Shown: positions 47,401 to 56,188, numbered from the stretch's first letter. The stretch: DNA of 64,000 nt from Hirschia sp964351655 (GCA_964351655.1 CAYGPD010000008.1:1-64000); one strand, 5' to 3'. The notes: a model not told the origin generated them from the sequence alone. Program-made: numbers and translations.

Positions 47401-47572
47401 CAACACGCTCTAAAGTTCCCCCTTGAATGTTGAAATCAAACTGATCTTCAACACTCTGCCCCAGAGCAGGCGCAATCACAAAACAAGTTGCGACTGCACA
47501 TAGAAGTGTATTCTTAATCTTGCGTGAGCCCCTTTGTTCCTTAATCAATGTTCCGATATAATGCACAAGCAA
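44453..47572 (-). CDS. TonB-dependent receptor with STN signalling domain (FecA-like)
   Basis: Up to 1039 residues. After the signal (TLLCAVATCFVIAPALGQS) comes a secretin/TonB N-terminal (STN) domain to about residue 125 (DQFDFNIQGGTLERVVESVREIT, YSFDLVNIDGL), which passes the ligand-bound state to the periplasmic part of FecR. Then a linker, plug (SAT DLGRFPDENVAESLQRITGVQ, VSIRGLTPIF) and barrel ending GARAKF. A second hydrophobic stretch (SLLAGTIAAMTSLGQQQAYAQ) sits between the STN domain and plug. No ATG is near; TTG codons at 47572 or 47548 (with GGAA upstream) are possible starts. Confidence 0.88.
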   Translation of the reverse strand: MLVHYIGTLIKEQRGSRKIKNTLLCAVATCFVIAPALGQSVEDQFDFNIQGGTLERVVESVREITDAEFLYSFDLVNIDGLNPVYGKYTVDEALAIMLQGTGLSGGLTERGMIVITRDSGAQASVGENTDVNKKLKNSLLAGTIAAMTSLGQQQAYAQDSAEVVEAAQDDTKTLDTIVISGIRASLEQAVSLKRNSSVISDVISATDLGRFPDENVAESLQRITGVQIQKLRGEGAQVSIRGLTPIFTNTTLNGHGVASAFNLGYATRSFEFGTLPSEFVNTLEVYKTPTASIAEGGLAGTVIVRTPRPLDVGRRQIALSAQGAYESNSGEIAPRVSGIYTDTFADGKFGVTLGAAFTQRNSETQSAIARGFRRSREGVQNLIIFDKFEEEKERSSFLGTLEWRPTGNSRFFVDGFHTDLVIDAPRSAAEFYFGNSPARADSIEDTDFTLREEINGDLLATRFGATNQEYRAASRYEYREGDTTSFSTGGSIDLDAWTLKGEVSFSDSFQTFDNLNIATQSILPYAAYDVTVDSEVPSLILPADTISYMNNPENHRILSVNGDFGSTIKDEILEVKFDVERELNLAFPGTFKFGAAVTEREQVGTPSRLVVSGPKFAALEGLPTLTNFPGVPNAVSAARYIEIFGSGNGGFLESYDGAATFPSVFPRSATASYLDTTDRGTLSAAGTVTVDETAAIDVVEKATALYAQFDFASVDDVFRGNLGVRYVNTDQESTGVAPNLADIVILPNSGGIVNIPAAAPVSVSRAYDDILPSANLSINVTDDVVARFAASRTMARPNLEQISPSTTAGQSPPSINSQNPNLDPFRSNNFDFAVEWYFDDDAILSATLFYKDIVSLVSSDQRLENLRVTADLGDGTSEIRDQEFIFRSLVNSEGATLKGAEFSYQDGFDFLPGIWSNTGVLFNYTYLDNSKPEEIVGSSSHNINAGGYYEGDNISLRMSYTWRDKYLLINGAQEGDGLFVEAGGALDGNITYDFNENFSIVVEGTNLLDTPVSMTDGNGYPAIFEDNGRRVLFGARAKF

Positions 47573-47745
47573 ATGGCAATCACAGCGGTCTCAAACCTTA
47601 AGACAGGTGTGCTCTCAACTTGCGACATTATTTCTGAAATTTTTTGCATTTTCCCTCCCGACAAAGCACTTCTTTATATTTTTTTGTGCTATATTTAGTT
47701 CAAGGTTTATGGCGTCTAGCGACAAACTCCTCTTCCACACTGTCT

Positions 47746-48786
47746 TTATTTAGCGCGATACAACGTCACTTGATTTTCTGACGTATACGTTACTTCAATA
47801 CCCGCCATAACGTTCAAAGCTTCAAACATACGATCTATGTCACCAACCTTATAATAGGCGACAATCTTTTGCTGACGGAGTTCATCGTCTCCAAATTTTA
47901 TTTTAACATCCGTATAGCGCTCAATATCAGCAATCACTTCCTCAAGTGTTTCTCCCTTGAAGGAAAGTTCCCCATCATGCCAATCTAGTGTTTTTTGTAA
48001 GTTCGCTGACTTCATCAAGGAAACATTTTCTACGCCGCGATCAATAATGGCGGATTGTCCTGCTGTAATTTCCATAGATTGCGGCGAGTTAACTGTATCT
48101 TGTGACTCGGATAAAGCGGACGGGTTCAGCGCAACCCTCCCCTCCGTCACAATTACATTCAATTTTTCGGCATTCATGCGCACTGAAAAAGCAGTCCCGA
48201 CTGCTGTCACAACCCCTTTAGGAGTGCGTACCGAGAAAGGCCTTGTCTTATCGTGCGCCACTTCAAAAAATGCTTCACCTTGAGTGAGGCTTATGTCACG
48301 AGTAGTCGCTGTAAATTCAACCTCTAAAGCGCTTCCTGTATTGAGGATAATGTTCGAACCATCAGGTAGCACAATTGTTTCTTGCTGCCCAACTGAAGTC
48401 TCATAAGTCGCATAAAAAGAAGGAGATGCTTTCCCCATTTGAACACTTGCAAATACACACAGCACAGCAAAGGATGCAGCCATTGCTGTCATCACTACTG
48501 GCTTTGCCATCCGGAACATATTTGCCGTCTTCTCCTGCCTTAAAGAAGCGCGTGCAGTGTCACTTTCTGCAAAGTCATTAAGCTCCTCAACAAAATCCAA
48601 TCCTCCCCAAAACTTGGTGAGTTTATTGTAAGTGGACTGATGAAGTGAGCTCTGATTGACCCAATTTAAAAACTCTTCTCGGTCAGCGTCTGTTGCTCCG
48701 CCGTCGGAAAAGCGCATCACCCAAACAGACGCCTCTTCCTCAATCTTGCTTGAAGTAGGTAAAGGTATGATATTTTCGTCGACCAT
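47746..48786 (-). CDS. fecR: FecR-type transmembrane anti-sigma regulator
   Basis: 346 residues: an N-terminal FecR/DUF4880-type domain (EEEASVWVMRFSDGGATDADREEFLNWV), one membrane helix (VVMTAMAASFAVLCVFASV), and the FecR periplasmic domain (LPDGSNIILNTGSALEVEF, GEAFFEVAHDKTRPFSVRTPKGVVTAVGTAFSVR) plus an STN-like end (LEEVIADIERYT). It holds the sigma factor until the STN domain of the TBDR signals. It lies between the sigma and TBDR genes, 47 bp after the sigma gene; a small CACTATT/AATAGTG hairpin is just before its start. Confidence 0.92.
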   Translation of the reverse strand: MVDENIIPLPTSSKIEEEASVWVMRFSDGGATDADREEFLNWVNQSSLHQSTYNKLTKFWGGLDFVEELNDFAESDTARASLRQEKTANMFRMAKPVVMTAMAASFAVLCVFASVQMGKASPSFYATYETSVGQQETIVLPDGSNIILNTGSALEVEFTATTRDISLTQGEAFFEVAHDKTRPFSVRTPKGVVTAVGTAFSVRMNAEKLNVIVTEGRVALNPSALSESQDTVNSPQSMEITAGQSAIIDRGVENVSLMKSANLQKTLDWHDGELSFKGETLEEVIADIERYTDVKIKFGDDELRQQKIVAYYKVGDIDRMFEALNVMAGIEVTYTSENQVTLYRAK

Positions 48787-48833
48787 AAATTCTTAGCTAT
48801 CACTATTTGAAATAGTGCCCTTACAAGCGCTTA

Positions 48834-49406
48834 TTACTTTCGCCAGACTTCTTTTTCGCGTGCCTTCTTTAATGTTGGTGCAGCCCAAAAATCTGCGGGA
48901 TCATGCCCATGTGCTTTTAAATAATTATAGCACGTTAGCATTCCTGATGCAGCTCTTCGTTCGGCTTTCCGCGTGGATATGCTCAGCCGCGTCGCTATTT
49001 GAGCAAAAGATAAGCCATCCACACGCCTCATTACAAATATTCGTCTCTCTTCTTCAGGCAAAGCACTTAAAGCTTCCACAAAAATTCTCAATTTTTGCTT
49101 GGCATCTACCTGATCTTCTACAGAAATTTGGTCCTTATCCATAAAGACAGGCGAATCCTCATAATCCGGCAAAGGCACTGACGTTTTATTGATATGCTTT
49201 TTGGCTTGATTAAGCGCCAGGTTACGCGCCACTCGAAACAATAGGTGCTCAGGCTCTATAATATTCTCTTTGAGTTCAAGAGCGTAGCACATCAAAAAGA
49301 CATCTTGGGCTAATTCATCAATGTCCGCGCTATTGGAACGATATTTTGCAATTATCCGCTGAATGGAATCTTTTTTGTTGTTAAAGGCAGCTAAAATTTT
49401 TGACAT
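48834..49406 (-). CDS. fecI: FecI-type ECF sigma factor
   Basis: 190 residues. Region 2 (SADIDELAQDVFLMCYALELK, EHLLFRVARNLALNQAKK) and region 4 (ALPEEERRIFVMRRVDGLSFAQIATRLSISTRKAERR) are both present with an unusual 30-residue C-terminal tail (ADFWAAPTLKKAREKEVWRK). GGGAAGG precedes the ATG. It should direct transcription of the TBDR-sulfatase genes when the ligand is bound. It is transcribed in line with fecR, then the TBDR. Confidence 0.92.
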   Translation of the reverse strand: MSKILAAFNNKKDSIQRIIAKYRSNSADIDELAQDVFLMCYALELKENIIEPEHLLFRVARNLALNQAKKHINKTSVPLPDYEDSPVFMDKDQISVEDQVDAKQKLRIFVEALSALPEEERRIFVMRRVDGLSFAQIATRLSISTRKAERRAASGMLTCYNYLKAHGHDPADFWAAPTLKKAREKEVWRK

Positions 49407-49504
49407 TTTCTACCTTCCCCAATCAAAAAGATTCTTATATTTCAACTCGAATTAAATTTCTTAATTGTTATTTGTATACAATAAAATGTCATTGTAAATG
49501 ATCA

Positions 49505-49580
49505 CACCAGTATTGTCGGATGAAGCGATGCATTTCCTACACCGCAAATTTTCATAAATTTGGAAACGGCACATAGATAA
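49505..49580. mobile_element. Very degraded IS6-type relic (copy 5)
   Basis: TATTGTCGGATGA, GCATTTCCTAC and TTCATAAATTTGGAAAC match in order the left end and stem-loop of copies 1 and 2, with about 25% mismatches. No transposase codons follow. It lies in the 273-bp space between fecI and the SDR gene; the rest of that space shows nothing I can support. Confidence 0.4.
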
Positions 49581-49679
49581 AGTAACCACCGATATCTATG
49601 ACGCTCTGTTTCCTTTGAAAGGCACTTGATCACGCAGGTGAGTTCTCAAAACTTACGTTGCCAATCATTTTAAGCAGAC

Positions 49680-50399
49680 TTACCACGGTGTTGTACCATC
49701 TGGCTCGACGAAGCGACCACTAACGTCTGAATGTAAGGCATATTCCGCCGGAAGGCGTGCGCCTTCTTCCGGTGTCATTTCACCATAGCCCGTGAGGTCC
49801 GTTTTGACAAAACCAGGGCTTACCGAGTTGACCTTGATAACTAGGTCTTTGAGCTCCTCGTGAAGCTGAATTGTCAGCATATTTAGTGCAGCCTTTGAAG
49901 CATTATACCCAATGTAGCGCTGCGCATAATACGGTGCTTGAGGATCAGCATTTTGCGTAAGAGACCCCATTGAACTTGACAGATTTACGATACGCGCCCC
50001 ACATGCCGCACGCAACAATGGCAGCATCGCCTGCGTGACTGCCAACGCCCCGATGAAGTTGACATCAACAACTCGGCGCACAGCGTCGATAGAGGCAAGA
50101 CCAGGTGCAGCATCGCCAAAATCAAAAATACCTGCATTATTCACAAGAATGTCAAGCCGCCCAAACCGTCTCTCTATCGAGGCAGCAGCACCACTGATGC
50201 TCTCTGGCACATCAAGATCGAGATTGAGGTATTCGGCAACCAACCCACCTTCGGATAGTATGGCCACAGCCGCCGCACCGCGTGCCGCATCCCTGCTCCC
50301 GATAAGGACATAAACTCCAGCCTGCGCCAGCTTTCGGGCAATTTCCAACCCGATCCCCTTGTTTGCTCCGGTAACAAGAGCGATGCGTGAATGTGTCAT
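49680..50399 (-). CDS. Short-chain dehydrogenase/reductase
   Basis: 239 residues. Classical SDR motifs: NAD(P) loop TGANKGIGLEIA near residue 11, LDILVNNAGIF, and the catalytic Ser (VNLSSSMGS) with Tyr-x-x-x-Lys in YIGYNASKAAL, then SPGFVKTDL. The short loop between beta-1 and the Arg at SRDAARG suggests NADPH. The substrate is unknown. It is divergent from a TetR gene with 65 bp between starts, a common regulator-target pair. Base composition is visibly richer in G+C than the flanking genes. Confidence 0.88.
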   Translation of the reverse strand: MTHSRIALVTGANKGIGLEIARKLAQAGVYVLIGSRDAARGAAAVAILSEGGLVAEYLNLDLDVPESISGAAASIERRFGRLDILVNNAGIFDFGDAAPGLASIDAVRRVVDVNFIGALAVTQAMLPLLRAACGARIVNLSSSMGSLTQNADPQAPYYAQRYIGYNASKAALNMLTIQLHEELKDLVIKVNSVSPGFVKTDLTGYGEMTPEEGARLPAEYALHSDVSGRFVEPDGTTPW

Positions 50400-50464
50400 A
50401 GGTCATTTCCTTTGTTTAATTCTTCGCTGTTATATCAAGGAAAATTCATGTTTAGGATTCGCAT

Positions 50465-51103
50465 ATGTCATCCCCAGCGCCAATGAGCCTTAAGCCTCGT
50501 AAAACACCGCGCCAATCACGTTCACGCGTGACTGTAGATGCCATTTTCGAAGCAACGATTCAGGTTTTGCTGTCAGAGAATATGGCTGGTCTAACGACCA
50601 CACGAGTTGCCGAACGGGCTGGCGTTTCAGTCGGAACGATGTATCAGTACTTTCCAAACAAACAGGCGCTCGTTTACGCATTGAACGAACGCTTTCTTAC
50701 AACGCTTGCAGAACGCGTGGAGGAGACCTGCACAAGAATGCATGGACACCTCGCCGCTGCGGCCGCAGAAGCTCTTATCGATACATACTGGGCAGTCAAA
50801 ACAGAACGTATTGAACTGACAAACGCACTCTATCGCTCTGTGGCTGAGTTGAAAAATGACACACTTATCCAGACCTTTGCAACCCGCGTCGACAAGGCGA
50901 CCACCGCTTTGTTTCGCAGTGCACCTGATGTCCCTAAACATAACGTCGAGCAGATCAACCTACTTCTTACGACAGTAATTTACGGCACCGTACGCAATGC
51001 CTTTGAACGCAAACTAGGCCCCGAAGATATCTCCAAATTAAAGCTCAACCTCAAAGCAATGTGTGGAGCATATACGCAAGGTGCCATGCACACACCGCTC
51101 TGA
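50465..51103 (+). CDS. TetR-family regulator of the SDR gene
   Basis: 212 residues. The N-terminal HTH (VDAIFEATIQVLLSENMAGLTTTRVAERAGVSVGTMYQYFPNKQALVYAL) is canonical, with a helical ligand-binding domain after it. It probably represses itself and the divergent SDR gene in response to a small molecule. AGGATTCGCAT precedes the ATG at 50465; another ATG at 50483 is possible. GC-rich like its partner. Confidence 0.88.
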   Translation: MSSPAPMSLKPRKTPRQSRSRVTVDAIFEATIQVLLSENMAGLTTTRVAERAGVSVGTMYQYFPNKQALVYALNERFLTTLAERVEETCTRMHGHLAAAAAEALIDTYWAVKTERIELTNALYRSVAELKNDTLIQTFATRVDKATTALFRSAPDVPKHNVEQINLLLTTVIYGTVRNAFERKLGPEDISKLKLNLKAMCGAYTQGAMHTPL

Positions 51104-51331
51104 AAAACCCTGCATTGCATGCAATACTCGGCTCACGATCAAACTAATTTAGAGTGAGACATCGACACTCTTGACCAAATTAAAAGCGAAATCGCTACGT
51201 CACTCTGAGTGAATAGCCACAACTACCCATTATTCGCAAAATTCCCTTCCTCACCAGAAGGAAGCAATTCGCTTTCACTCACTTTCATCCAACTTAGTCA
51301 CACGTATGTAACATAACTTTGCTAAATTGAA

Positions 51332-51347
51332 TTTTACTCACCTAAAA
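51332..51347. promoter_or_regulatory. Shared motif before phnD (candidate RpiR or phosphorus operator)
   Basis: TTTTACTCACCTAAAA, with TTTTA/TAAAA arms, 50 bp before the phnD start. The same 16-mer with one change (C to T) precedes the HAD gene at 60663-60678, and a looser version precedes the rpiR gene at 62426-62440. The rest of 51104-51396 shows no gene. Confidence 0.5.
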
Positions 51348-51396
51348 TGCCAAAATAATTACGCTACACTCAAAACACTATAAAGAAGGAAAGATA

Positions 51397-52347
51397 ATGC
51401 TACTTCCCCAAACAATTGCTAAACTGCTAGCTATAGGTTTGGTAGCAATCTTAAGCTTCTACTTTATCAAGAACGCTAATCAAACATCTCAATCTGCAGA
51501 TGGCTCAATCTCCCATCCCTATCGAGTGATGTTAATACCTGCTGATGGTGGTACAGAAGACGGCACTAGAGCCGATTTCAAACCTGTCTTTGATGCTATT
51601 ACTCAAACAACCGGCATTCATTTTGATATAAAAGTAGGCCAAAGCTATGCCACAGTAATCGAAGCAATTTGTTCTGACATCGTAGAGATCGCTTGGTTCG
51701 GGGCAGCTTCCTACTTACCAGCAAAGCAGCGTGGTTGTGCAGAACTGTTAGCGGTCGATGTTAAGGACAATAGCGCAAGCTATTTCTCAGGTATTTATGC
51801 ACTCAAAGAAAGCAACATCTTAACCATTTCCGATATTCAAGGCCACTCTATTGCATTTGGTGACCCCAATTCAACATCAAGCTTTGTATATCCAGTCGCT
51901 ATGATTGTTGATGCGGGCTTAGATCCTGTGAAAGATCTCGGAAAAATTCGTATCACTGGCAGCCATGCCAATAGCCTCAAGGCACTATCTGAAGGTCAAG
52001 TTGAAGTCGCCGCCGCTTCGTTTGATAGCTTTGAAAAAGCGATTAACCAAGGAATAATTGATGCCAACGCTGTTGTCGTAATCGGCAAGTCCGCCCCTAT
52101 TCCTAACCCCCCTCTCACAATGGCAACTAAATTGCCCGAAGAGGTAAAGGCAAAACTGCGCTTAGCGTTCAAAAACGTGCACAAATCTCCGAATGTCACT
52201 CCCGAAATGATCCGTGGCTATGGAGGCAATCAAGTTGACCGTTACGACACAGTTATAACTGATGATATACTAACGCCTGCACTTGTTGTAATTTCTAACG
52301 TTACAAGTGATATGCGTGCTGCAATTCTCGCCAAGGCTAATAAATAA
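51397..52347 (+). CDS. phnD: PhnD-type phosphonate/phosphite-binding protein
   Basis: 316 residues. N-terminal membrane segment (IAKLLAIGLVAILSFYFI) and no lipobox Cys. Body has the PhnD blocks VMLIPADGGTEDGTRADFKPVF, AWFGAASYLPAKQRG, SIAFGDPNSTSSFVYPVAMI and VEVAAASFDSFEKAI. It delivers a phosphonate, phosphite or a similar oxyanion to PhnCE. GAAGGAAAG precedes the ATG. Its last base is the first base of the phnC start, so the genes are coupled. Confidence 0.88.
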   Translation: MLLPQTIAKLLAIGLVAILSFYFIKNANQTSQSADGSISHPYRVMLIPADGGTEDGTRADFKPVFDAITQTTGIHFDIKVGQSYATVIEAICSDIVEIAWFGAASYLPAKQRGCAELLAVDVKDNSASYFSGIYALKESNILTISDIQGHSIAFGDPNSTSSFVYPVAMIVDAGLDPVKDLGKIRITGSHANSLKALSEGQVEVAAASFDSFEKAINQGIIDANAVVVIGKSAPIPNPPLTMATKLPEEVKAKLRLAFKNVHKSPNVTPEMIRGYGGNQVDRYDTVITDDILTPALVVISNVTSDMRAAILAKANK

Positions 52348-53177
52348 TGCCAACCGCAGTGCAGTCTCGATCCTATTCGCCCAATCCTACAGAGATACCT
52401 CACCTCGTCTTTGACAATATTCGTAAGCAATATTCCGACGGGGCAATTGCCCTTGAAGGTGTAACGGCAACGATAAATAGAGGTGAGTTTTGCGTCATTT
52501 TAGGGCAATCTGGCTCAGGAAAATCTACTCTGCTCCGGGCGATAAATGGTCTGACAGACTTATCATCTGGTGAACTAATATTCGACAACAAAACACTTAA
52601 TCCATCTTCGCTTCGCAGCATTCGCCGAAGAGTCGCGATGGTCCATCAACACTTTAATCTGGTGGAGCGCGCCAGCGTGGCAACAAACGTGCTAATTGGC
52701 GCAGTTGCTGAAGTCAGCTTTTGGCGCGCTATGTTGGGATGGTATCCGGCACATTTACGTAAGCGCGCTTGCCAAGTTATTGCACGCGTTGGGCTTGATG
52801 AAGTTCATTTAAAACGTCGTGCTTCCGCACTTTCTGGCGGGCAACAACAACGTGTCGGCATTGCAAGAGCTCTATTACTAAACCCTGAAATAATATTAGC
52901 CGATGAACCCGTCGCCAGCTTAGATCCGGCAATCAGTAGAGAAATACTAAGCCTTATACGCACAGCAGCCCAAGAACAAAATGCGACTGTTCTATGTAGT
53001 CTCCATCAGATTGACCTTGCACGCGAATATGCCGACCGCATAATTGGCTTACGGAAAGGACGCATCGTATTTGATGGTCCAGCAGCAAATTTCGACGCTG
53101 AGGCAGAAGCCGCTCTCTATGGCAAAAATCATCTTCCAATTTCGACCAATGAAACAGCGAACCCCGAGCATGTTTGA
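52347..53177 (+). CDS. phnC: PhnC-type ABC ATP-binding subunit
   Basis: 276 residues. Walker A GQSGSGKST, signature SALSGGQQQRVGIARAL, Walker B ILADEPVASLD, and the H-loop SLHQIDLA. The MVHQHFNLVERASVATNVLIGAV Q-loop stretch is typical of the phosphonate importer subfamily. Start overlaps the phnD stop by one base (ATAATG). Confidence 0.93.
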   Translation: MPTAVQSRSYSPNPTEIPHLVFDNIRKQYSDGAIALEGVTATINRGEFCVILGQSGSGKSTLLRAINGLTDLSSGELIFDNKTLNPSSLRSIRRRVAMVHQHFNLVERASVATNVLIGAVAEVSFWRAMLGWYPAHLRKRACQVIARVGLDEVHLKRRASALSGGQQQRVGIARALLLNPEIILADEPVASLDPAISREILSLIRTAAQEQNATVLCSLHQIDLAREYADRIIGLRKGRIVFDGPAANFDAEAEAALYGKNHLPISTNETANPEHV

Positions 53178-54204
53178 TAACCAACCAGCCGACAATGATC
53201 GCTTCTCACCCCGTACACAGGATTGGCATCTAAAAGCGCCTTATAACTGGCGCACTGCTCTCGCAACTTTAGTTGTCGCTCTAGTACTGATCTGGTCAGG
53301 GAACCGCATGGAAATCCCTAAAATGTTGGGGCTTTCAACCGAGGCCATGCTGTCAACCATTGGATTGGAAGAGGAAAGCCAAGTCGGCAAAGGGCTGGGA
53401 AGAATGCTCAGTGAATTATTCCCTATTGTTATAGAAAATCGACAAGAAATATCTCGCCTTCAGGATTTCGACAGAGACTCACTTCCAATTTTTACACGGA
53501 TCGAGACTGCGGAAGTCACAACCTTCCGTATAAACTCAGAGACACTAGAAGCAGAGCCACAGATAGACACAGTTGAATACTTAGTTCATCCTTTTGGCTA
53601 TCTTTTAGATGTCATAGGCAAAATGGTCGAAACGTTTGAAATAGCGATCTGGGCAACAATCATAGCGGTTATCGTATCCATACCCTTGGCAGTTTTAGCG
53701 GCACGTAATTATACGCCAAACAGTTTCACCTATACCGCTAGCAGAGGGATAGTCAGCTTTCTAAGATCAATGCCAGAACTCATTGTAGCAATGTTCCTCG
53801 TTTTGGGATTTGGGTTTGGTGCCATAGCTGGATACCTAGCCCTAAGCCTGCATGGAATGGGATTTCTAGGTAAATTTTATGCAGAAGATATTGAAGCTTC
53901 AGACACAAAACCACAAGAAGCTCTTAGAGCATTAGGCGCAAGTAAATTACGTGTCTTGCGGTCCGGTGTTCTCCCTCAAGTCGCGCCCTCATATGTTGCT
54001 TACACTTTATATGTCCTTGATAGAAATGTACGTATGGCGGCAGTCATAGGCCTCGTCGGCGCTGGCGGCATAGGTCAAGAGCTAAAAGGACGTTATGATA
54101 CTTTTGAATATGGCCATGTTGGTACTATTCTACTTGCAATTTTCCTCACAGTTTTAGCACTAGATCATATCTCTTCTCGAGTACGTGCGCGCCTTATAGG
54201 CTGA
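53170..54204 (+). CDS. phnE: PhnE-type permease with long N-terminal extension
   Basis: 344 residues, longer than the about 260-300 of most PhnE. First helix at residues 36-50 (TLVVALVLIWSG), then an about 95-residue hydrophilic stretch (to DTVEYLVHPFGYLLDVIGKMVET) before the ABC2-type core of five helices. The coupling helix EALRALGASKLRVLRSGVLPQ is intact. The ATG at 53170 overlaps the phnC stop by 8 bp, confirming operon structure. Confidence 0.88.
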   Translation: MFDNQPADNDRFSPRTQDWHLKAPYNWRTALATLVVALVLIWSGNRMEIPKMLGLSTEAMLSTIGLEEESQVGKGLGRMLSELFPIVIENRQEISRLQDFDRDSLPIFTRIETAEVTTFRINSETLEAEPQIDTVEYLVHPFGYLLDVIGKMVETFEIAIWATIIAVIVSIPLAVLAARNYTPNSFTYTASRGIVSFLRSMPELIVAMFLVLGFGFGAIAGYLALSLHGMGFLGKFYAEDIEASDTKPQEALRALGASKLRVLRSGVLPQVAPSYVAYTLYVLDRNVRMAAVIGLVGAGGIGQELKGRYDTFEYGHVGTILLAIFLTVLALDHISSRVRARLIG

Positions 54205-54324
54205 GGTTAGATTGCACTCGGTAAAAGAGAAAATTTGGGGGAGAATTACTTTCCCAGTGTGACTGCCCCCCCTTTTAAGGGTGAAGACGACAGTATTCTT
54301 CTCAAATTTTACAGGAGACTTTTT

Positions 54325-54954
54325 GTGACTTCGACTACTCATGCTCTGTTTCCGACACCGGTCATGGTCGTTCATAAAATTCTGGATAAGTTGCAAGTTG
54401 CGCAAATAAACGCCGATATTTCGCGGATGGACTTTTCTTCAAATGCAAAATCATCGGCGCTTGCGCATTCAAATTCAGCAATTAGGCCTCTCGACCCAAT
54501 TCTTCAAAAAGCCCTTAGTCCTATAAAAGGTAAACTTGTTGCGTTTGGCCAAGAACTGTTCGGCGAAGAGCTAAATTGGACCATTAAAGAAGCTTGGGTA
54601 AATATTCTTGAAACTGGCGGTCATCAGGCCATGCACTTACACGCCAATAGTTTCATCTCTGGTGTCGTTTATCTTACAGATTCACATCCATCTGCAAATC
54701 TCATATTTCAAAAACCAGAATCGCATACCGGATTTGTATTCTCAAACTTTAATGCGCGTTCCGAGTTAAATCCCTTCACTGCCGCACGATGGCAGGTGCC
54801 GGAAATCAAAGCTGGAGACTTAATTCTATTTCCTAGCTTTATGATGCATGGTGTTGCCAGCAATGAAGGCGAGCAAAGGATCTCACTCGCCTTTAATGCA
54901 ATACCGGACCGATTAGAGTCTTGGGGTTATTCAGTGCGATTTAACCACGATTAA
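54325..54954 (+). CDS. 2-oxoglutarate/Fe(II) oxygenase (TIGR02466-type)
   Basis: 209 residues with a GTG start at 54325; AGGAG stands 7 nt before it, better than any ATG, and the upstream frame back to 54235 lacks a Shine-Dalgarno. Family features: FPTPVMVVHKI start, HLHANSFISGVVYLT, LIFQKPE, GDLILFPSFMMHGV and RISLAFN. The His-containing blocks should bind Fe(II), and Arg the 2-oxoglutarate. The substrate is unknown. It follows phnE by 120 bp on the same strand; oxidative cleavage of a phosphonate is possible but this family is not PhnY. Confidence 0.7.
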   Translation: MTSTTHALFPTPVMVVHKILDKLQVAQINADISRMDFSSNAKSSALAHSNSAIRPLDPILQKALSPIKGKLVAFGQELFGEELNWTIKEAWVNILETGGHQAMHLHANSFISGVVYLTDSHPSANLIFQKPESHTGFVFSNFNARSELNPFTAARWQVPEIKAGDLILFPSFMMHGVASNEGEQRISLAFNAIPDRLESWGYSVRFNHD

Positions 54955-54999
54955 CATTAGCCCTAAATATCATTTGAATTAAAAGCTATTTCTGCTGAC

Positions 55000-56139
55000 C
55001 TATTTTTTTTCAACACCAATTGGTGCCGTCAGCGAAAGGGAAAGGCTTTTACGCCCACCGATTTGAGTATTCAGAACATCGAATACCAGTGACACGTGTT
55101 CACGCTCATCCCCCATACGAACTTGCAGAGGTAAGGTTGAGTTGCGTTCAACTTGGACGACATCACTCGCGTTCTGAAATGTAATGTCTGACGTATTTCT
55201 CAGAATGAAATTTACAGGACAATCATTTCTAACGTCAACGCGCAGCACACTTGTCTTCACTCCAAATGTACTTGGCTCCAGAGATAGGCATGCCTCCACC
55301 AATTTGCTTACATTGTCTTCTCGACCAAGTAGATCATCATAATTCCAAGCGACGGTTTTGCCTTCGAAAAGTGCTTTTTTTAGAGCTTCTTCAGACCTCT
55401 CTTCTGCCAACACTATTGTCATCGGCCGATGGCCGCCATGTCCAGCATTATGTGTCCAATCCACAAGGCCATGTATGTCTGAAGTCCCAAGCACCGTTAG
55501 ATTGTAATCCAATGCAATCTGAAGCGCATGCTCTGAATGTCCGTCAAGCGTACCATTCGCAACTTCGATACCGTGGAGCAATCCTTTTGAAATCAGATCC
55601 TTGTGCATTTCAGTAATGCGGGCAACTCCATCTGGAGCCTGCGGAATCCAGTTTGGGTGGTTCCAAAATATAAATGCACCCTGCTCTTTTGCCGCTTTAA
55701 AGGCATCGATAGAATCCTTGACCAACAAAGCATTTGCATCCTCAAGGAACACTGCATTTACATGCCCAGGGGGCATATTACGTGAGACTTCAGCCCCACG
55801 GATTATCAACAATCCATTATATCCGGCACTTACGAGCGACTCTACAGCAACATCATATGATCTGTTGCGGTCAGGATTTGGGATATCTGCAGCCTTTGGC
55901 TGGTGCTCAAGGTGCTCTGTTATAGCTAATGCGTCCAATCCATCACGATGGGCCTCTTCCACCCGTATAGAAGGCCACACCGAACCATCAGAAAATACAG
56001 TGTGCGTATGAAGATCTGCAGTGAGCAGCACGCCACCGTCCGCAGTATTTGGAAATGAAATAGCACGCTCTTCGGAAATTGCCGGCATAACAAGACCAGC
56101 GAATACTGCGGCAGCAGTTGAAACTTGCTTAAGATACAT
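55000..56139 (-). CDS. Exported PHP-domain phosphoesterase
   Basis: 379 residues. Signal peptide (to PAISEE), then a PHP domain with metal ligands in LTADLHTHTVFSDGSVWP, ITEHLEHQ, FWNHPNW and GTSDIHGLVDW. PHP domains hydrolyse phosphoesters with a trinuclear metal site. The C-terminal 90 residues form a beta-sandwich. It is the last gene of the TBDR-PhoD-PHP unit, 49 bp after phoD. With PhoD it may release phosphate from different esters. Confidence 0.85.
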   Translation of the reverse strand: MYLKQVSTAAAVFAGLVMPAISEERAISFPNTADGGVLLTADLHTHTVFSDGSVWPSIRVEEAHRDGLDALAITEHLEHQPKAADIPNPDRNRSYDVAVESLVSAGYNGLLIIRGAEVSRNMPPGHVNAVFLEDANALLVKDSIDAFKAAKEQGAFIFWNHPNWIPQAPDGVARITEMHKDLISKGLLHGIEVANGTLDGHSEHALQIALDYNLTVLGTSDIHGLVDWTHNAGHGGHRPMTIVLAEERSEEALKKALFEGKTVAWNYDDLLGREDNVSKLVEACLSLEPSTFGVKTSVLRVDVRNDCPVNFILRNTSDITFQNASDVVQVERNSTLPLQVRMGDEREHVSLVFDVLNTQIGGRKSLSLSLTAPIGVEKK

Positions 56140-56188
56140 AATAGATCGCCTTTGGCTGATTATATTTTCAAATTAGTAAATGTCGTCG

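Noticed and set aside
50406..50443. TTTCCTT/AAGGAAA inverted repeat as a TetR operator
   Set aside because: Arms are 24 bp apart and one of them is simply the SDR ribosome-binding site; likely coincidence.
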